43,114 bases of DNA from Bacillota bacterium (GCA_021324975.1 JAJPIA010000017.1:1-43114), one strand, 5' to 3'; shown: positions 15,496 to 23,343, counted from the stretch's first letter. The notes: generated by a model from the sequence alone, not told the origin. Numbers and translations: made by a program.

Positions 15496-15526
15496 GATCG
15501 GCTCGGATGACGGTGCGCCACGCGTG

Positions 15527-16195
15527 CTACGCTTCAATCAGGCCCTTGCGGATCGCATACCGCACAAGCTGTGTGCGGTCGTGCAGCCCGAGCTTTTCCA
15601 TGATATGGGCGCGGTGGGTCTGGACGGTCTTGACGCTGATGAACAGGCGCTCCGCGATGTCCTGGTTGGACGCCCCTTCGGCGACGAGCGTCAGAATCTG
15701 TTTTTCGCGCTCGGTCAGCCCGTCGTACGCTTCCCGGCCTTCGCCGTCCTCCAGGCGCTTGAGGTAGTCGGCCACGACCGCCTTGGCGACCGCGGGGTAG
15801 AGAAACGCTTCTCCCCGACGAGCTGCCCGGATCGCCTGCACGAGATCCGTCGCGGCGGCGCGCTTGAGCACGTAGCCGGACGCGCCGGCCTTGAGGAGCT
15901 GAAACACATATATATCGTCCGCGTGCATCGTCAGCGCGAGGGCGTGGGTGTTCGGCAGCGCGTCCTTGATTTGACGGGTGGCCTCGACGCCGTTAAGGCG
16001 GGGCATGCTGATGTCAATGACCGCCACGTCGGGCTTGAGCCGCCGCGCCAGCTCGACCGCCTCCACACCGTCCTCGGCCTCACCCACGACCTCAATGTCC
16101 GGCTCAGCGGACAGGATCAACCTCACGCCCTCGCGGACAATCGCGTGATCGTCCGCGAGCAGGACACGAATTTTGGCATTGTTAGACCCCGTCAT
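15527..16195 (-). CDS. NarL/FixJ-family response regulator (REC + LuxR HTH)
   Basis: This is a DNA-binding response regulator of about 222 residues. The receiver domain begins IRVLLADDHAIVREG, with the acidic pair at residues 15-16, the phospho-acceptor Asp61 in VIDISMPRLNG, and the conserved Lys in GYVLKRAA. The C-terminal LuxR-type helix-turn-helix runs from GLTEREKQILTLVAEG through SVKTVQTHRAHIMEKLGL. The frame extends 34 codons further up, but ATG 16195 gives the normal N-terminus; no convincing ribosome binding site distinguishes the choices. The GNAT/ligase gene follows at 31 bases. The likely partner is the GAF histidine kinase at 17445-18641, of the matching HisKA_3 class and transcribed in the opposite direction. 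Confidence 0.92.
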   Translation of the reverse strand: MTGSNNAKIRVLLADDHAIVREGVRLILSAEPDIEVVGEAEDGVEAVELARRLKPDVAVIDISMPRLNGVEATRQIKDALPNTHALALTMHADDIYVFQLLKAGASGYVLKRAAATDLVQAIRAARRGEAFLYPAVAKAVVADYLKRLEDGEGREAYDGLTEREKQILTLVAEGASNQDIAERLFISVKTVQTHRAHIMEKLGLHDRTQLVRYAIRKGLIEA

Positions 16196-16452
16196 AGTCG
16201 TGGCGGGACGTTTCGGTTCGGGTGCGGTCATGGCCTGCTCGTGCGGGCGCTTGGACGTGTGGTGCTGTGCACACATAGTATTGAGGATACGTCGCACGTG
16301 AGCGTCCCGCGATCAGGTCAAGACCTGATAGCGGCGGTCTGCGGCCAGCACGCAGAACCGATCCACGAAGCCAAGACATGTGGCGTCACCGGGGTCTAAG
16401 GAGTTCTCCTCCTTATCAGCCCACCAGCGTACCCGTCTCGTTGGACCGCTGG

Positions 16453-16647
16453 TCACCGCCCGGCCTGCGCCCCCCTCGCGGTCTCCTCGCGCTCCTCATT
16501 CAGGGCGGGATTCATGCCGGTGCCGTGGCAAAGCGGACACAAGATGAATCCACCGGTTCGCCCGCTGATGGCCCCGAGCCCTTTGCAGCCGGGGCACTCG
16601 TGCTTGTCATCGACCAGACGTCCTTTCCACTGCCGCGCGTATACCAT
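16453..16647 (-). CDS. Small zinc-binding protein with two CxxCxGxG motifs (64 aa)
   Basis: The 64-residue product contains CPGCKGLG (residues 18-25) and CPLCHGTG (37-44), a pair of CxxCxGxG repeats like half of the DnaJ zinc-finger module. No J-domain is nearby. GGAGAG precedes the ATG at a good distance, and the composition differs from random reverse-strand frames. Such mini-proteins probably bind one zinc ion; function unknown. It lies in a minus-strand run upstream of the response regulator, with a 257-base gap, so co-regulation is possible but not shown. Confidence 0.75.
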   Translation of the reverse strand: MVYARQWKGRLVDDKHECPGCKGLGAISGRTGGFILCPLCHGTGMNPALNEEREETARGAQAGR

Positions 16648-16885
16648 GTCCGCTCTCCGTCACTTCATGCCGACGTTGCCACCCCAAGCTCCCGCTGTTT
16701 TGCCGGGCTGGTCTCTCACCAACGATATCGCGGCACGATCCGTGCCGGTATCGGACGGCGGCCTGATGTGCCGACGCTCGCGGTGCCCTCGCCGGAGAGG
16801 GTGGAGCCGCGGGAGGACGGACGGAAGATGGGTAGGTCCGCCGGTGACTCGCTCTTTCCGAAGCGGGGGCACGCATGAAACACCC

Positions 16886-17188
16886 CTATGACTCACTACC
16901 CTCCCAATTGTTGCGGGCATGACGCAGGAGGGTCTCGCTGATCAATAGGCTAATGCGTGCCGGGATACCATGAGAGACCGCAAGGACGTGCTCCAGTTCC
17001 GCGGCGCTCAGTACGACCCAGCTTCGTTCCCGGAAATCACGGGTTTCGAGGTCTTGCTCAGGCCAGTACGTCACGTGCGTTAAGCGATCGGGATCCCATG
17101 ATCCAGATGAAGGTAATCCTTGGAAACGCAGACGCCCATCTTTCGCCGTGGCGAGCAGGAATGTTTTGGGTTTGTTCGTGTCGCCCAT
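16886..17188 (-). CDS. Hypothetical protein (100 aa)
   Basis: The product begins MGDTNKPKTFLLATAKDGRL, is soluble, and has a central WPEQDLETRDFRERSWVVLS segment and an amphipathic C-terminal helix containing SLLISETLLRHARNNW. GGGAAGG precedes the ATG at proper spacing. I recognise no family. It heads the minus-strand run that continues with the zinc mini-protein and response regulator, and faces the histidine kinase gene across a 256-base divergent region (17189-17444) in which I see no clear promoter. Confidence 0.55.
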   Translation of the reverse strand: MGDTNKPKTFLLATAKDGRLRFQGLPSSGSWDPDRLTHVTYWPEQDLETRDFRERSWVVLSAAELEHVLAVSHGIPARISLLISETLLRHARNNWEGSES

Positions 17189-17444
17189 TAGCCTTCCCGG
17201 TTCTCGTCAGGAGACACCGCGTGCCAGCGTTGCCGCGAGTGTAGGCTGGCTGGGCCATCATTGGTATCGGGTGAAGGCCCGATGTCGCGGTACCGGTGGC
17301 GCCCATGGGCGTCTCCCGGGGTAAAGGCCCGTGACCCGAATCGACACGCCCGGAGGAGCCACGCGCCCCGCCGGCTAACTCTTCGACTAGGTCGTTGCAA
17401 CCGCACGTGCGAGTTTGCCGCGATAGACGAGCTCGGGTGCAGGC

Positions 17445-18641
17445 ATGCCGCTGGAAAATCGAACCGGAGTCCTTCGAGCGGTCTCGCGAGCCTTGAATCA
17501 ATCCTTTACGCTTCGTGAAGCGTTGGACGGCGCACTGCCCAGGATCGTTGAGCTCGCCGCGGCCGACGCCGGATGGATTTTCCTCTACGACGCGATGTCT
17601 GACACGTTCTCGTTCGCCGCCGATTTCAATCTCCCACCGGCACTGGCGGTGTCGGGGAAGCGCCGGATGACCACGGAGTGCCGGTGCCAGCAGATGCTGC
17701 GGGAAGGCCGCCTGACCCAGGCGGTCAACCTGATCGAATGCCTCAGGCTCGAACAGGCGCTGCCGCAGGCTCCAGAGCGTCACCGGCACGCCTCAATTCC
17801 CTTGCGATCGCAGACGGAGGTCCCCGTCGGCATCCTCAACCTGCTCCTGCCTCCTGGACGCGTGCTCCAGCAGCGCGACCTGGACGTGCTCGAGTCGCTT
17901 GGCCATGACGTGTCGGTGGCCATCCAGCGGGCCCGACTGTATGAAGCGGTCCGCGACAAAGAGGCCACCACGCGCGATCTGATGCAGCGCCTCCTGACCG
18001 CGCAGGAGGAGGAGCGTCGGCGCATCGCCCAGGATCTCCATGACCACGCCGGGCAGACGTTGACAGCGCTCATCATCCAACTGGCGCACCTGTCAGGGCA
18101 CGTGCACCAGATGGACAAGCGGGCGATCCCGGCGGAGCTTGAGCGGCTCCGGGCGGTGGCAGAGCGCAGCCTCGACGAGCTGCACAAACTGGTCTATGAT
18201 CTGCGGCCGCTGATCTTGGACGATCACGGGCTTGGGGCGGCGCTGCGCTCGTACGTCGAGACGCACCTCGAACCCACGGGCCTTGCGGTCAGTCTCAAGG
18301 TCATCGGGCCGGACGAGCGGTTACCCAGGGACGTGGAGACCGCGGCGTACCGAATCATCCAGGAGGCCGTGACGAACACCCTTCGGTACGCCGAGGCGAA
18401 ACAGATCGAGATCCGCGTGGATCGCCGCGAAGACTGGTTGATCGTCATGGTGCGTGACGACGGTAGGGGCTTCGTCCCCGAGGACACGGAGCCGAAAAAG
18501 AGCCTCGGGTTGCAGGGCATGCGCGAGCGGGCCCAGCTCGTAGACGGGCACCTACAGGTTCTCTCTGTCCTTGGAGTCGGGACGACGATCCTCGCTCGCC
18601 TGCCGCTCCACGGACGCTCACCGCGCTTCCATGCGGACTGA
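17445..18641 (+). CDS. GAF-domain sensor histidine kinase (NarX/NreB-like, HisKA_3)
   Basis: This is a soluble 398-residue kinase with no membrane segment. A GAF domain spans about residues 5-165, a coiled-coil/dimerisation helix with the phospho-acceptor His199 in AQDLHDHAGQTL spans about 180-260, and a HATPase_c domain follows with the N-box QEAVTNTLRYA, the DDGRGF block near 338 and GLQGMRERA near 355. The GAF domain carries three cysteines, Cys79-x-Cys81 and Cys99, which might bind a metal cluster or respond to thiol redox state (inference). An in-frame TAG just upstream confirms the ATG region; the Shine-Dalgarno is weak. The cognate regulator is probably at 15527-16195. The NirK-like gene begins 218 bases downstream on the same strand. 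Confidence 0.92.
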   Translation: MPLENRTGVLRAVSRALNQSFTLREALDGALPRIVELAAADAGWIFLYDAMSDTFSFAADFNLPPALAVSGKRRMTTECRCQQMLREGRLTQAVNLIECLRLEQALPQAPERHRHASIPLRSQTEVPVGILNLLLPPGRVLQQRDLDVLESLGHDVSVAIQRARLYEAVRDKEATTRDLMQRLLTAQEEERRRIAQDLHDHAGQTLTALIIQLAHLSGHVHQMDKRAIPAELERLRAVAERSLDELHKLVYDLRPLILDDHGLGAALRSYVETHLEPTGLAVSLKVIGPDERLPRDVETAAYRIIQEAVTNTLRYAEAKQIEIRVDRREDWLIVMVRDDGRGFVPEDTEPKKSLGLQGMRERAQLVDGHLQVLSVLGVGTTILARLPLHGRSPRFHAD

Positions 18642-18859
18642 GCGTACCGCCCCGAGCCTCCCAACAAACTCAGGGTCTGTTAGCGACTTGCCCCGCCGGA
18701 CGTGCCGCTGTCAAATTTAGCGTCGAAAATGGTTGCAGATCCCGACCCGATTGTTTGAGATCAAATACACTCTCAACCCGATGGTCCAAAACGACCGCCG
18801 GCCCGTAATTTGGTGAAGAGGCTGCGCGATGTGACGGGAGTCTTGGGGGTGTGATCGGG

Positions 18860-19801
18860 ATGAGCGCACGGCGCCACAACAAGCGATACCTTGTGTACGC
18901 TTTGACGAGTGCGGTCGTGTTGGGGTTGCTCGCTCTTCCAGCTGCGGCTCAGAATGGAAGCCCAGCGCGTGATCCCGTGCTCCCACCGGCCGGCCTTCAA
19001 CACGTGAAACAACTCACGATCATCGCCGAGAATCAGACGATCCAGATCGCCCCGGGTGTCAAGGTTCCGCTGTGGACGTTCAACGGCACGATTCCAGGAC
19101 CGATCATTCACGTCCGTCAGGGCGATGAGGTGCAGGTGACATTCGTCAACAAGACGCCGATCCAACATTCGATGGACTTCCACGCTGCGACGACGCCGTG
19201 GAATGTGTGGTATCAACCAGTGAACCCCGGAAAGTCGCTCAAGTTCTCGTTCGTGGCGAAGTACCCGGGCGCGTTCATGTATCACTGCGGCACGCCGCCG
19301 GCGTTCATGCACATCTCGAGCGGCATGTATGGGATCATTGTCGTAGACCCCGTGACACCCTTGCCGCCCGCCAAGGAGTTTGCGCTCGTCGAGAGCGAGT
19401 TCTACGTCACGGCAAGCGCGAGTGATACGTACCAGCCGGATGCTCAGAAAGTCTTGGACGTGCGCCCCGACTACGTCGTCTTCAACGGCATCGCGAACCA
19501 GTATCAGGATCACCCGCTTATCGTCCGTGCCGGCGATCGCATGCGACTCTACGTCGTCAACGCGGGGCCGACGCTCTTCTCGGCGTTTCACGTGATCGGC
19601 TGGATTTTCGACAGGGTGTATATCGACGGTAACCCGTCGAATATGCTCCAGGGGATTCAGACATATCAGATTCCCCCAGGAGGTGGCGCGACGTTCGAGT
19701 TGACCATCACGCAACCCGGCCTGTACCCGTTCGTCACTCACGCATTCGCGTACACCGGCAAGGGCGCAATCGGGCTCATCAAGGTGCTACCCGCGAAGTA
19801 G
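18860..19801 (+). CDS. Two-domain multicopper oxidase, NirK-like (possible copper nitrite reductase)
   Basis: This exported protein of about 313 residues has a signal peptide (basic start, hydrophobic core to about residue 30, AAA-QNG cleavage) and two cupredoxin domains. It retains the full ligand pattern of copper nitrite reductase: type 1 site His103, Cys143, His151, Met156; type 2 site His108, His142 and probably His294; catalytic Asp106 and His244 with Ile246. The Cys-x7-His-x4-Met loop is one residue shorter than the Cys-x8-His loop of the classical enzyme. ATG 18860 has GGGGG ten bases upstream; a GTG at 18851 is possible. It probably reduces nitrite to NO in the periplasm or acts as another cuproprotein. 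The GAF kinase upstream and YtkA-like protein downstream fit a redox or copper role. Confidence 0.85.
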   Translation: MSARRHNKRYLVYALTSAVVLGLLALPAAAQNGSPARDPVLPPAGLQHVKQLTIIAENQTIQIAPGVKVPLWTFNGTIPGPIIHVRQGDEVQVTFVNKTPIQHSMDFHAATTPWNVWYQPVNPGKSLKFSFVAKYPGAFMYHCGTPPAFMHISSGMYGIIVVDPVTPLPPAKEFALVESEFYVTASASDTYQPDAQKVLDVRPDYVVFNGIANQYQDHPLIVRAGDRMRLYVVNAGPTLFSAFHVIGWIFDRVYIDGNPSNMLQGIQTYQIPPGGGATFELTITQPGLYPFVTHAFAYTGKGAIGLIKVLPAK

Positions 19802-19866
19802 GATGACGACCTGACGTGGGGCACCAGCCGGTTGGACGTGGCCACAGTAGAAGGATGCGATCGCGC

Positions 19867-20337
19867 ATGATCACGTCCATCATCTGCCGGTCAAAATGCA
19901 GAACGTCGCTGGTGGCGGCCGCGGTGATCGCCGTTCTCCTGGGTGCGATCCTGATTGTAGGACGATTCGCAACGGCGAATACAGCACCGTCAGGAACGGC
20001 GCACACAGTCAAAATCAAGGGGATGCCCACCCAATACGCGGTTGATTTGCCGCAGCACCGGCAACTCCACCTCTACCTCGACCCTGATGCCCCGGGTTTT
20101 AATGGGATCCACGTGACATTCTTCGATGCGCATGGCCATGAACTCCCAATCGCCGGTGCGTTCGTCATGACGGTTCATGGACGCGCTGGCACGGCCGTGG
20201 TGCTCACGGCGCTTCAGGAAGGTCCCGGTCACTTTTACACGGACTTCAACTTCGGGCGTGGTCCATGGAGACTTGAGATCAGCGCGACGGATCGGCAGGG
20301 TCATGCGTTATGGGCACGGGTTGATGTTGACTTGTGA
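19867..20337 (+). CDS. Membrane-anchored YtkA/CopC-like protein
   Basis: The 156-residue product has one N-terminal hydrophobic helix (TSLVAAAVIAVLLGAILIVG, about residues 13-32), then a beta-rich extracytoplasmic domain of about 115 residues. The end, containing GPGHFYTDFNFGRGPWRLEI, matches the YtkA-like fold often found beside copper-handling proteins (CopC/CopD, FixH-type). His residues are spread through the domain, but no clear copper motif can be named. An in-frame ATG at 19855 is also possible; AGAAGG abuts it and is 12 bases from 19867. It follows the NirK-like gene by 65 bases on the same strand, so it may help deliver or sense copper for it (inference). Confidence 0.65.
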   Translation: MITSIICRSKCRTSLVAAAVIAVLLGAILIVGRFATANTAPSGTAHTVKIKGMPTQYAVDLPQHRQLHLYLDPDAPGFNGIHVTFFDAHGHELPIAGAFVMTVHGRAGTAVVLTALQEGPGHFYTDFNFGRGPWRLEISATDRQGHALWARVDVDL

Positions 20338-20382
20338 CAGCTGCCTAGAGCGATCCTGCCGCGGTGTGAGTCACCGCCGTGA

Positions 20383-20940
20383 TTCCCGACGCTGTTCGAG
20401 CGCCTCGTCAACGCGTTCGCGTGCCAGCAGCTTTCGCCCGCGATTGGCATCATTTTGCTCAACCGGCTGGCGGAACGCTATGGGGTAGTGCTCGAGAGCG
20501 ACGATGGCGACGCCCGCGTCTTTCCCGAGCCCGGCGATCTCGCGGCCGCACACCCGGCGTCCCTCCGGCGTCCCGGGTTCAGCCGGCACAAGGCTGACGC
20601 CATCCTAGGTTTGGCCCGGGCGGTGACCGCGGGCGGTGTCAAGCTCAAGCGAAATCAGCGCTCTCGATGATGCCGCTGCCGTTGCGCGCCTGAAAGAGCT
20701 GCGCGCGGGTTGGCGCTGGTCGGCAGAGTACGTGCTGCTGCGGGGCCTGGGCCGTGTCCACACGTTCCCCGTCGACGACGTCGGGGCGCGAAACAACCTT
20801 GCCAGATGGCTGGCCCTGTGCCAACCGCCCGATCCCGCGGGAGTGGCGCCCACGCTGGCCCGCTGGTCTCCCTACGCCGGCCTGACGGAGCCCTTATACG
20901 ACCGAGCGAAGTTGCAAGGTCGCCCCGCGGCTCGGGCGAG
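20383..20940 (+). pseudogene. Broken DNA-3-methyladenine glycosylase (AlkA-like)
   Basis: Consecutive frames rebuild most of an AlkA/HhH-GPD glycosylase. Frame one carries FERLVNAFACQQLSPAIG and SRHKADAILGLARAV up to about 20640. After a frameshift, the next frame carries EYVLLRGLGRVHTFPVDD with the presumed catalytic Asp, then a NNLARWLAL block and a degenerate WSPY tail. A TGA stands directly before the first recognisable codons, so the N-terminus is lost, and the helix-hairpin-helix glycine loop is altered (ELRAGWRWSAEY instead of an L-x-G-I-G-x-W-T-A pattern). The gene would have removed alkylated purines; it can no longer make an intact enzyme. The fragment stops close to the converging Uma2 gene. 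Confidence 0.78.
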
Positions 20941-20950
20941 ATGCTGGTGC

Positions 20951-21499
20951 TTACGTGAAGAGGGTGGTCACCGGGGCTTCGACGTCGGGGAACAACGGGC
21001 ACGATAGCTGATCGCCGCGTCGCAGGGTCATCTGCTCCTCGTATGCTTCCCCCTTCCAAGCAAAGACGCGGATCGTCTGGGCGTCGGGATCGACGGCCCA
21101 GTACCACTTGACCCCGTGTCGAGCGTACTGGCGGAGTTTCACGCCGAGGTCCCGGTCCCGAGTGCTCTCCGACAGCACCTCGATGATAAGATCCGGCGCG
21201 CCTTCAATCTTCTCGTCCGTGACGATGTGGAGCCGTTCTTTGACGATGAACAACAGGTCGGGCTGAACCGCGGCTTCGGTCGCATGCAGCACTACGTCGG
21301 TCGGCGCGACGTAGGTGTGTCCGTATCCTGCCTGTTCCGCCCTGCCGAGGAAGAGGTCAAGTTTGTGCACGATCCTCTGATGGCGCGTGCTCGGCGCGGG
21401 GGTCACCGCGAGCCTCCCTTCGAGGATCTCGTACCGGTTGCCGTCGTCGGGCAGCTGCCGAAGGTGCTCGTAGCTCAGAACCGGCTCGATTCGGGCCAT
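20951..21499 (-). CDS. Uma2-family putative endonuclease
   Basis: This 182-residue protein belongs to the Uma2 (DUF820) family, with a PD-(D/E)XK nuclease-like fold. The opening YEHLRQLPDDGNRYEILEGR is the usual signature. VQPDLLFI and APDLIIEVLSEST supply the acidic residues, and RDRDLGVKLRQYARHGVKWY carries the Lys and family-specific helix. Uma2 genes are spread by transfer and often multiply in Cyanobacteria and Chloroflexi; cellular function is poorly known. It is intact while both neighbours (AlkA-like and GAF-GGDEF) are broken, so it may have arrived with the event that disrupted them. The ATG is preceded by a modest GGCGGTGA site. Confidence 0.9.
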   Translation of the reverse strand: MARIEPVLSYEHLRQLPDDGNRYEILEGRLAVTPAPSTRHQRIVHKLDLFLGRAEQAGYGHTYVAPTDVVLHATEAAVQPDLLFIVKERLHIVTDEKIEGAPDLIIEVLSESTRDRDLGVKLRQYARHGVKWYWAVDPDAQTIRVFAWKGEAYEEQMTLRRGDQLSCPLFPDVEAPVTTLFT

Positions 21500-22053
21500 G
21501 TGTCACCGCCAGTCTATATAACCACGAGAGATTCGTGTTCACTCGTTATTATACCGAGTCCGCCACGCGACGGCGTGTTAACCAGGATCTTGATCGCGCG
21601 CGCCCGGATCTGGGGAGCGCACCCTGTGACCATCATGGCGCCTCGGCAACGGGGACAGAACAAATTGAGCGTTTGACGGGTCAACGCGAGCGCGCCAAGC
21701 GCGCTGATCGTGGCGAGCGGCGCGGTGGTCATGACGTTATCCCCAGACTCCGCCATACAGGTGGTGGAACTGGCACGACAACTACGGCGCCGAGGCCTCG
21801 CCTGACCAGACGTGGATCGACATGATAACTGGCCCTTACGAAGCCGCCCGAAAGCGCGTTCCGGCGGTGTTGGCCGGCGTGGGCGGGATCGCAATCTACC
21901 AGCTCGTCTTTCGACGGGCTCCGCTGGAGATGGCCGCGCTCAGCATCGGGCAGCGCGGCGTTTCCACGCTGCTTGCGGGCACGGCGTGGAGTGCCGTCCT
22001 TACCGGCTCCATCGTATTGACACGTCCCATCCCCGTGGCGCAAGGGGGCGTAC
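21500..22053. other. Segment with unrecognised open frame, no assigned gene
   Basis: A plus-strand frame open from about 21740 to 22091 includes RWWNWHDNYGAEASPDQTWI and, after an ATG at 21822, a hydrophobic stretch (VPAVLAGVGGIAIYQLVF). I cannot assign it to a family and see no ribosome binding site. It may be another relic, since recognisable broken genes lie on both sides. The minus strand holds the Uma2 promoter region and a short frame with CPRCRGAMM that I do not consider a gene. Confidence 0.35.
21548..21553 (-). promoter_or_regulatory. Consensus -10 (TATAAT) upstream of the Uma2 gene
   Basis: On the minus strand TATAAT lies 48 bases before the Uma2 start codon. No clear -35 is present at 16-18 bases. 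Its AT-rich context (21536-21556) stands out from the GC-rich surroundings. Confidence 0.4.
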
Positions 22054-22559
22054 TCCTCCTCGGCACCGATCGAAGCAGCGCAGTTGCGTGACGCGGTCGG
22101 GGACCTGCTCCGGGCGCCGAATTTGGACGAACTACTGAAGCACCTGGTGAGCCGCATCGTTCGAATCGCAAAGCCGGACCTGTCGTGGATTGTCCTGAGT
22201 GGGACGGACGGCCTGCCGCACGTGGCCGCGGTGCAGGGGCTTCAGTCGGACGTGCTGGAGCGCATCTGGGCTGGGAACGGCAATGAGGGCCTGGGTTGGA
22301 CCCTGGCGGCGCGTCAGACGGAATGTATCGACGACTATCGGACTCATCCCCGGTGGATATCGCCGAGCGCATCCGGCACGCGCTCGAATCCACGTCGCCC
22401 ATTTTCAACGGCCGCCGCGCGATGATTACGGCGAGTCTCGGCGTGGCGACGTTCCCCGACGATGGGGACAGCGCCGACGGCGTGCTCCATACCGCGGATC
22501 AGCGGATGTACGAGGCCAAGCAAGCGGGCGGAAACTCAGTCATCTCGGCAAGCGCCTGA
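22054..22559 (+). pseudogene. Collapsed GAF-GGDEF signalling gene (diguanylate cyclase remnant)
   Basis: The first part, frame ending 22425, reads RDAVGDLLRAPNLDELLKHL and continues as a GAF domain up to ECIDDYRTHPRW near 22350. From there a second frame continues with VDIAERIRHALES, then ITASLGVATFPDDGDSADGV and DQRMYEAKQAGGNSV, the C-terminal half of a GGDEF domain. The GG(D/E)EF active-site loop, the first half of the cyclase domain and the end of the GAF domain are missing, and the two pieces are in different frames. An internal deletion therefore joined the two ends. No cyclic-di-GMP synthesis is possible from this locus. Confidence 0.8.
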
Positions 22560-22901
22560 CGGCCATGGACGTGGGTGCGCGCCGGGACCCTGGTCTGGCG
22601 GCTACGGTGCGCCACACCGGTCCGCTGCTATCGCGTGACCTTTTTGCCTGTTAACCTAATCATCCGGCGGTACCGCCATGTTGCGTCCCAGCAGCATACG
22701 CAGGATACTAATTCCGGTGGCGACGCGGAGGGTCGGTCGTTTCACATGGCGGGCTCCGTCTACTCGCTGACGCCGGAGTCTCCTCCTCCCGTCGCCACCT
22801 GTGCGTGCCCTCCGGCACCTGGTCCCAGTGCTCTGCGCTGCGGCCGCACGAAGGCCCGGAGCGCTTCCCCCACCGTGAGCGGTTGCTCCGGGAACGCATG
22901 A
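22560..22901. other. 342-base segment without a recognised gene
   Basis: Only short open frames are present. A minus-strand frame near 22670-22750 gives RPTLRVATGISILRMLLG, unidentified. The segment sits between two broken genes and is best read as decaying DNA. Confidence 0.35.
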
Positions 22902-23295
22902 TACGTTCATCCGCGAGAGCGCGCCGTCCTCGACAGGTCCGACGTCGACGTGGTCAGCGTGTGCGACCGGCGGCACGGTGATCGTCACGGAGGGTGACAT
23001 GGTTGTGTGGGAGCTCAAGGACGAAAGGGGAGAGACCGGACCGTACGGCGCCAAGCGAAGTTTCCATGACGCGAGCCGGACGGTTCCGGCCCGAGCGGAA
23101 TCCGGGTCCGGCCCGAAAACGGCCGGCCACCGTGCTCAGTACGCTGATTTGCTGGACGCTATTGCGACCGGCCGCGATCCCGTGATCAATGGCGAAGACG
23201 CGCGCAAACCGCTCGAGATCATCGTGGCGGCCTACCAGTCGGCTCGCTCGGGCCGCGAGGTGGCCCTGCCGCTCGCGGGAAGGCACGGGGAGTAA
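22902..23295 (+). pseudogene. Gfo/Idh/MocA oxidoreductase with internal deletion
   Basis: Two pieces of an NAD(P)-dependent sugar/inositol dehydrogenase-type gene are joined. The first reads AVLDRSDVDVVSVCDRR, the end of the Rossmann-fold segment just before the catalytic region. It is followed within a few codons, in another frame, by GGTVIVTEGDMVVWELKD and the C-terminal signature QYADLLDAIATGRDPVINGE ... SARSGREVALPL. About two thirds of the roughly 350-residue protein is lost, including the catalytic Lys region. A TGA at 22899-22901 precedes the first piece. The remnant ends 48 bases before an intact TPP-dependent enzyme gene; whether the two once formed an operon cannot be told. Confidence 0.8.
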
Positions 23296-23343
23296 GGGAT
23301 GGCCTGTGTCCGACGGGCCGCGCGGCAGTAGGGGAGGCAGCGG

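Noticed and set aside
18754-18765. TTTGAGATCAAA as an FNR/Dnr-type operator before the NirK-like gene
   Set aside because: The FNR/Dnr site needs TTGAT-N4-ATCAA; here the half-sites are closer together and differ, so it is only a short imperfect palindrome.
21514-21894. Minus-strand frame with CPRCRGAMM as a zinc-finger gene
   Set aside because: Only one CxxC pair, no ribosome binding site, and it covers the Uma2 promoter region.
10581-23343. A bounded genomic island with attL/attR ends between tRNA-Arg and the second graveyard
   Set aside because: I could not find a second copy of the tRNA 3' end in the window, and most genes between are housekeeping-like and intact.
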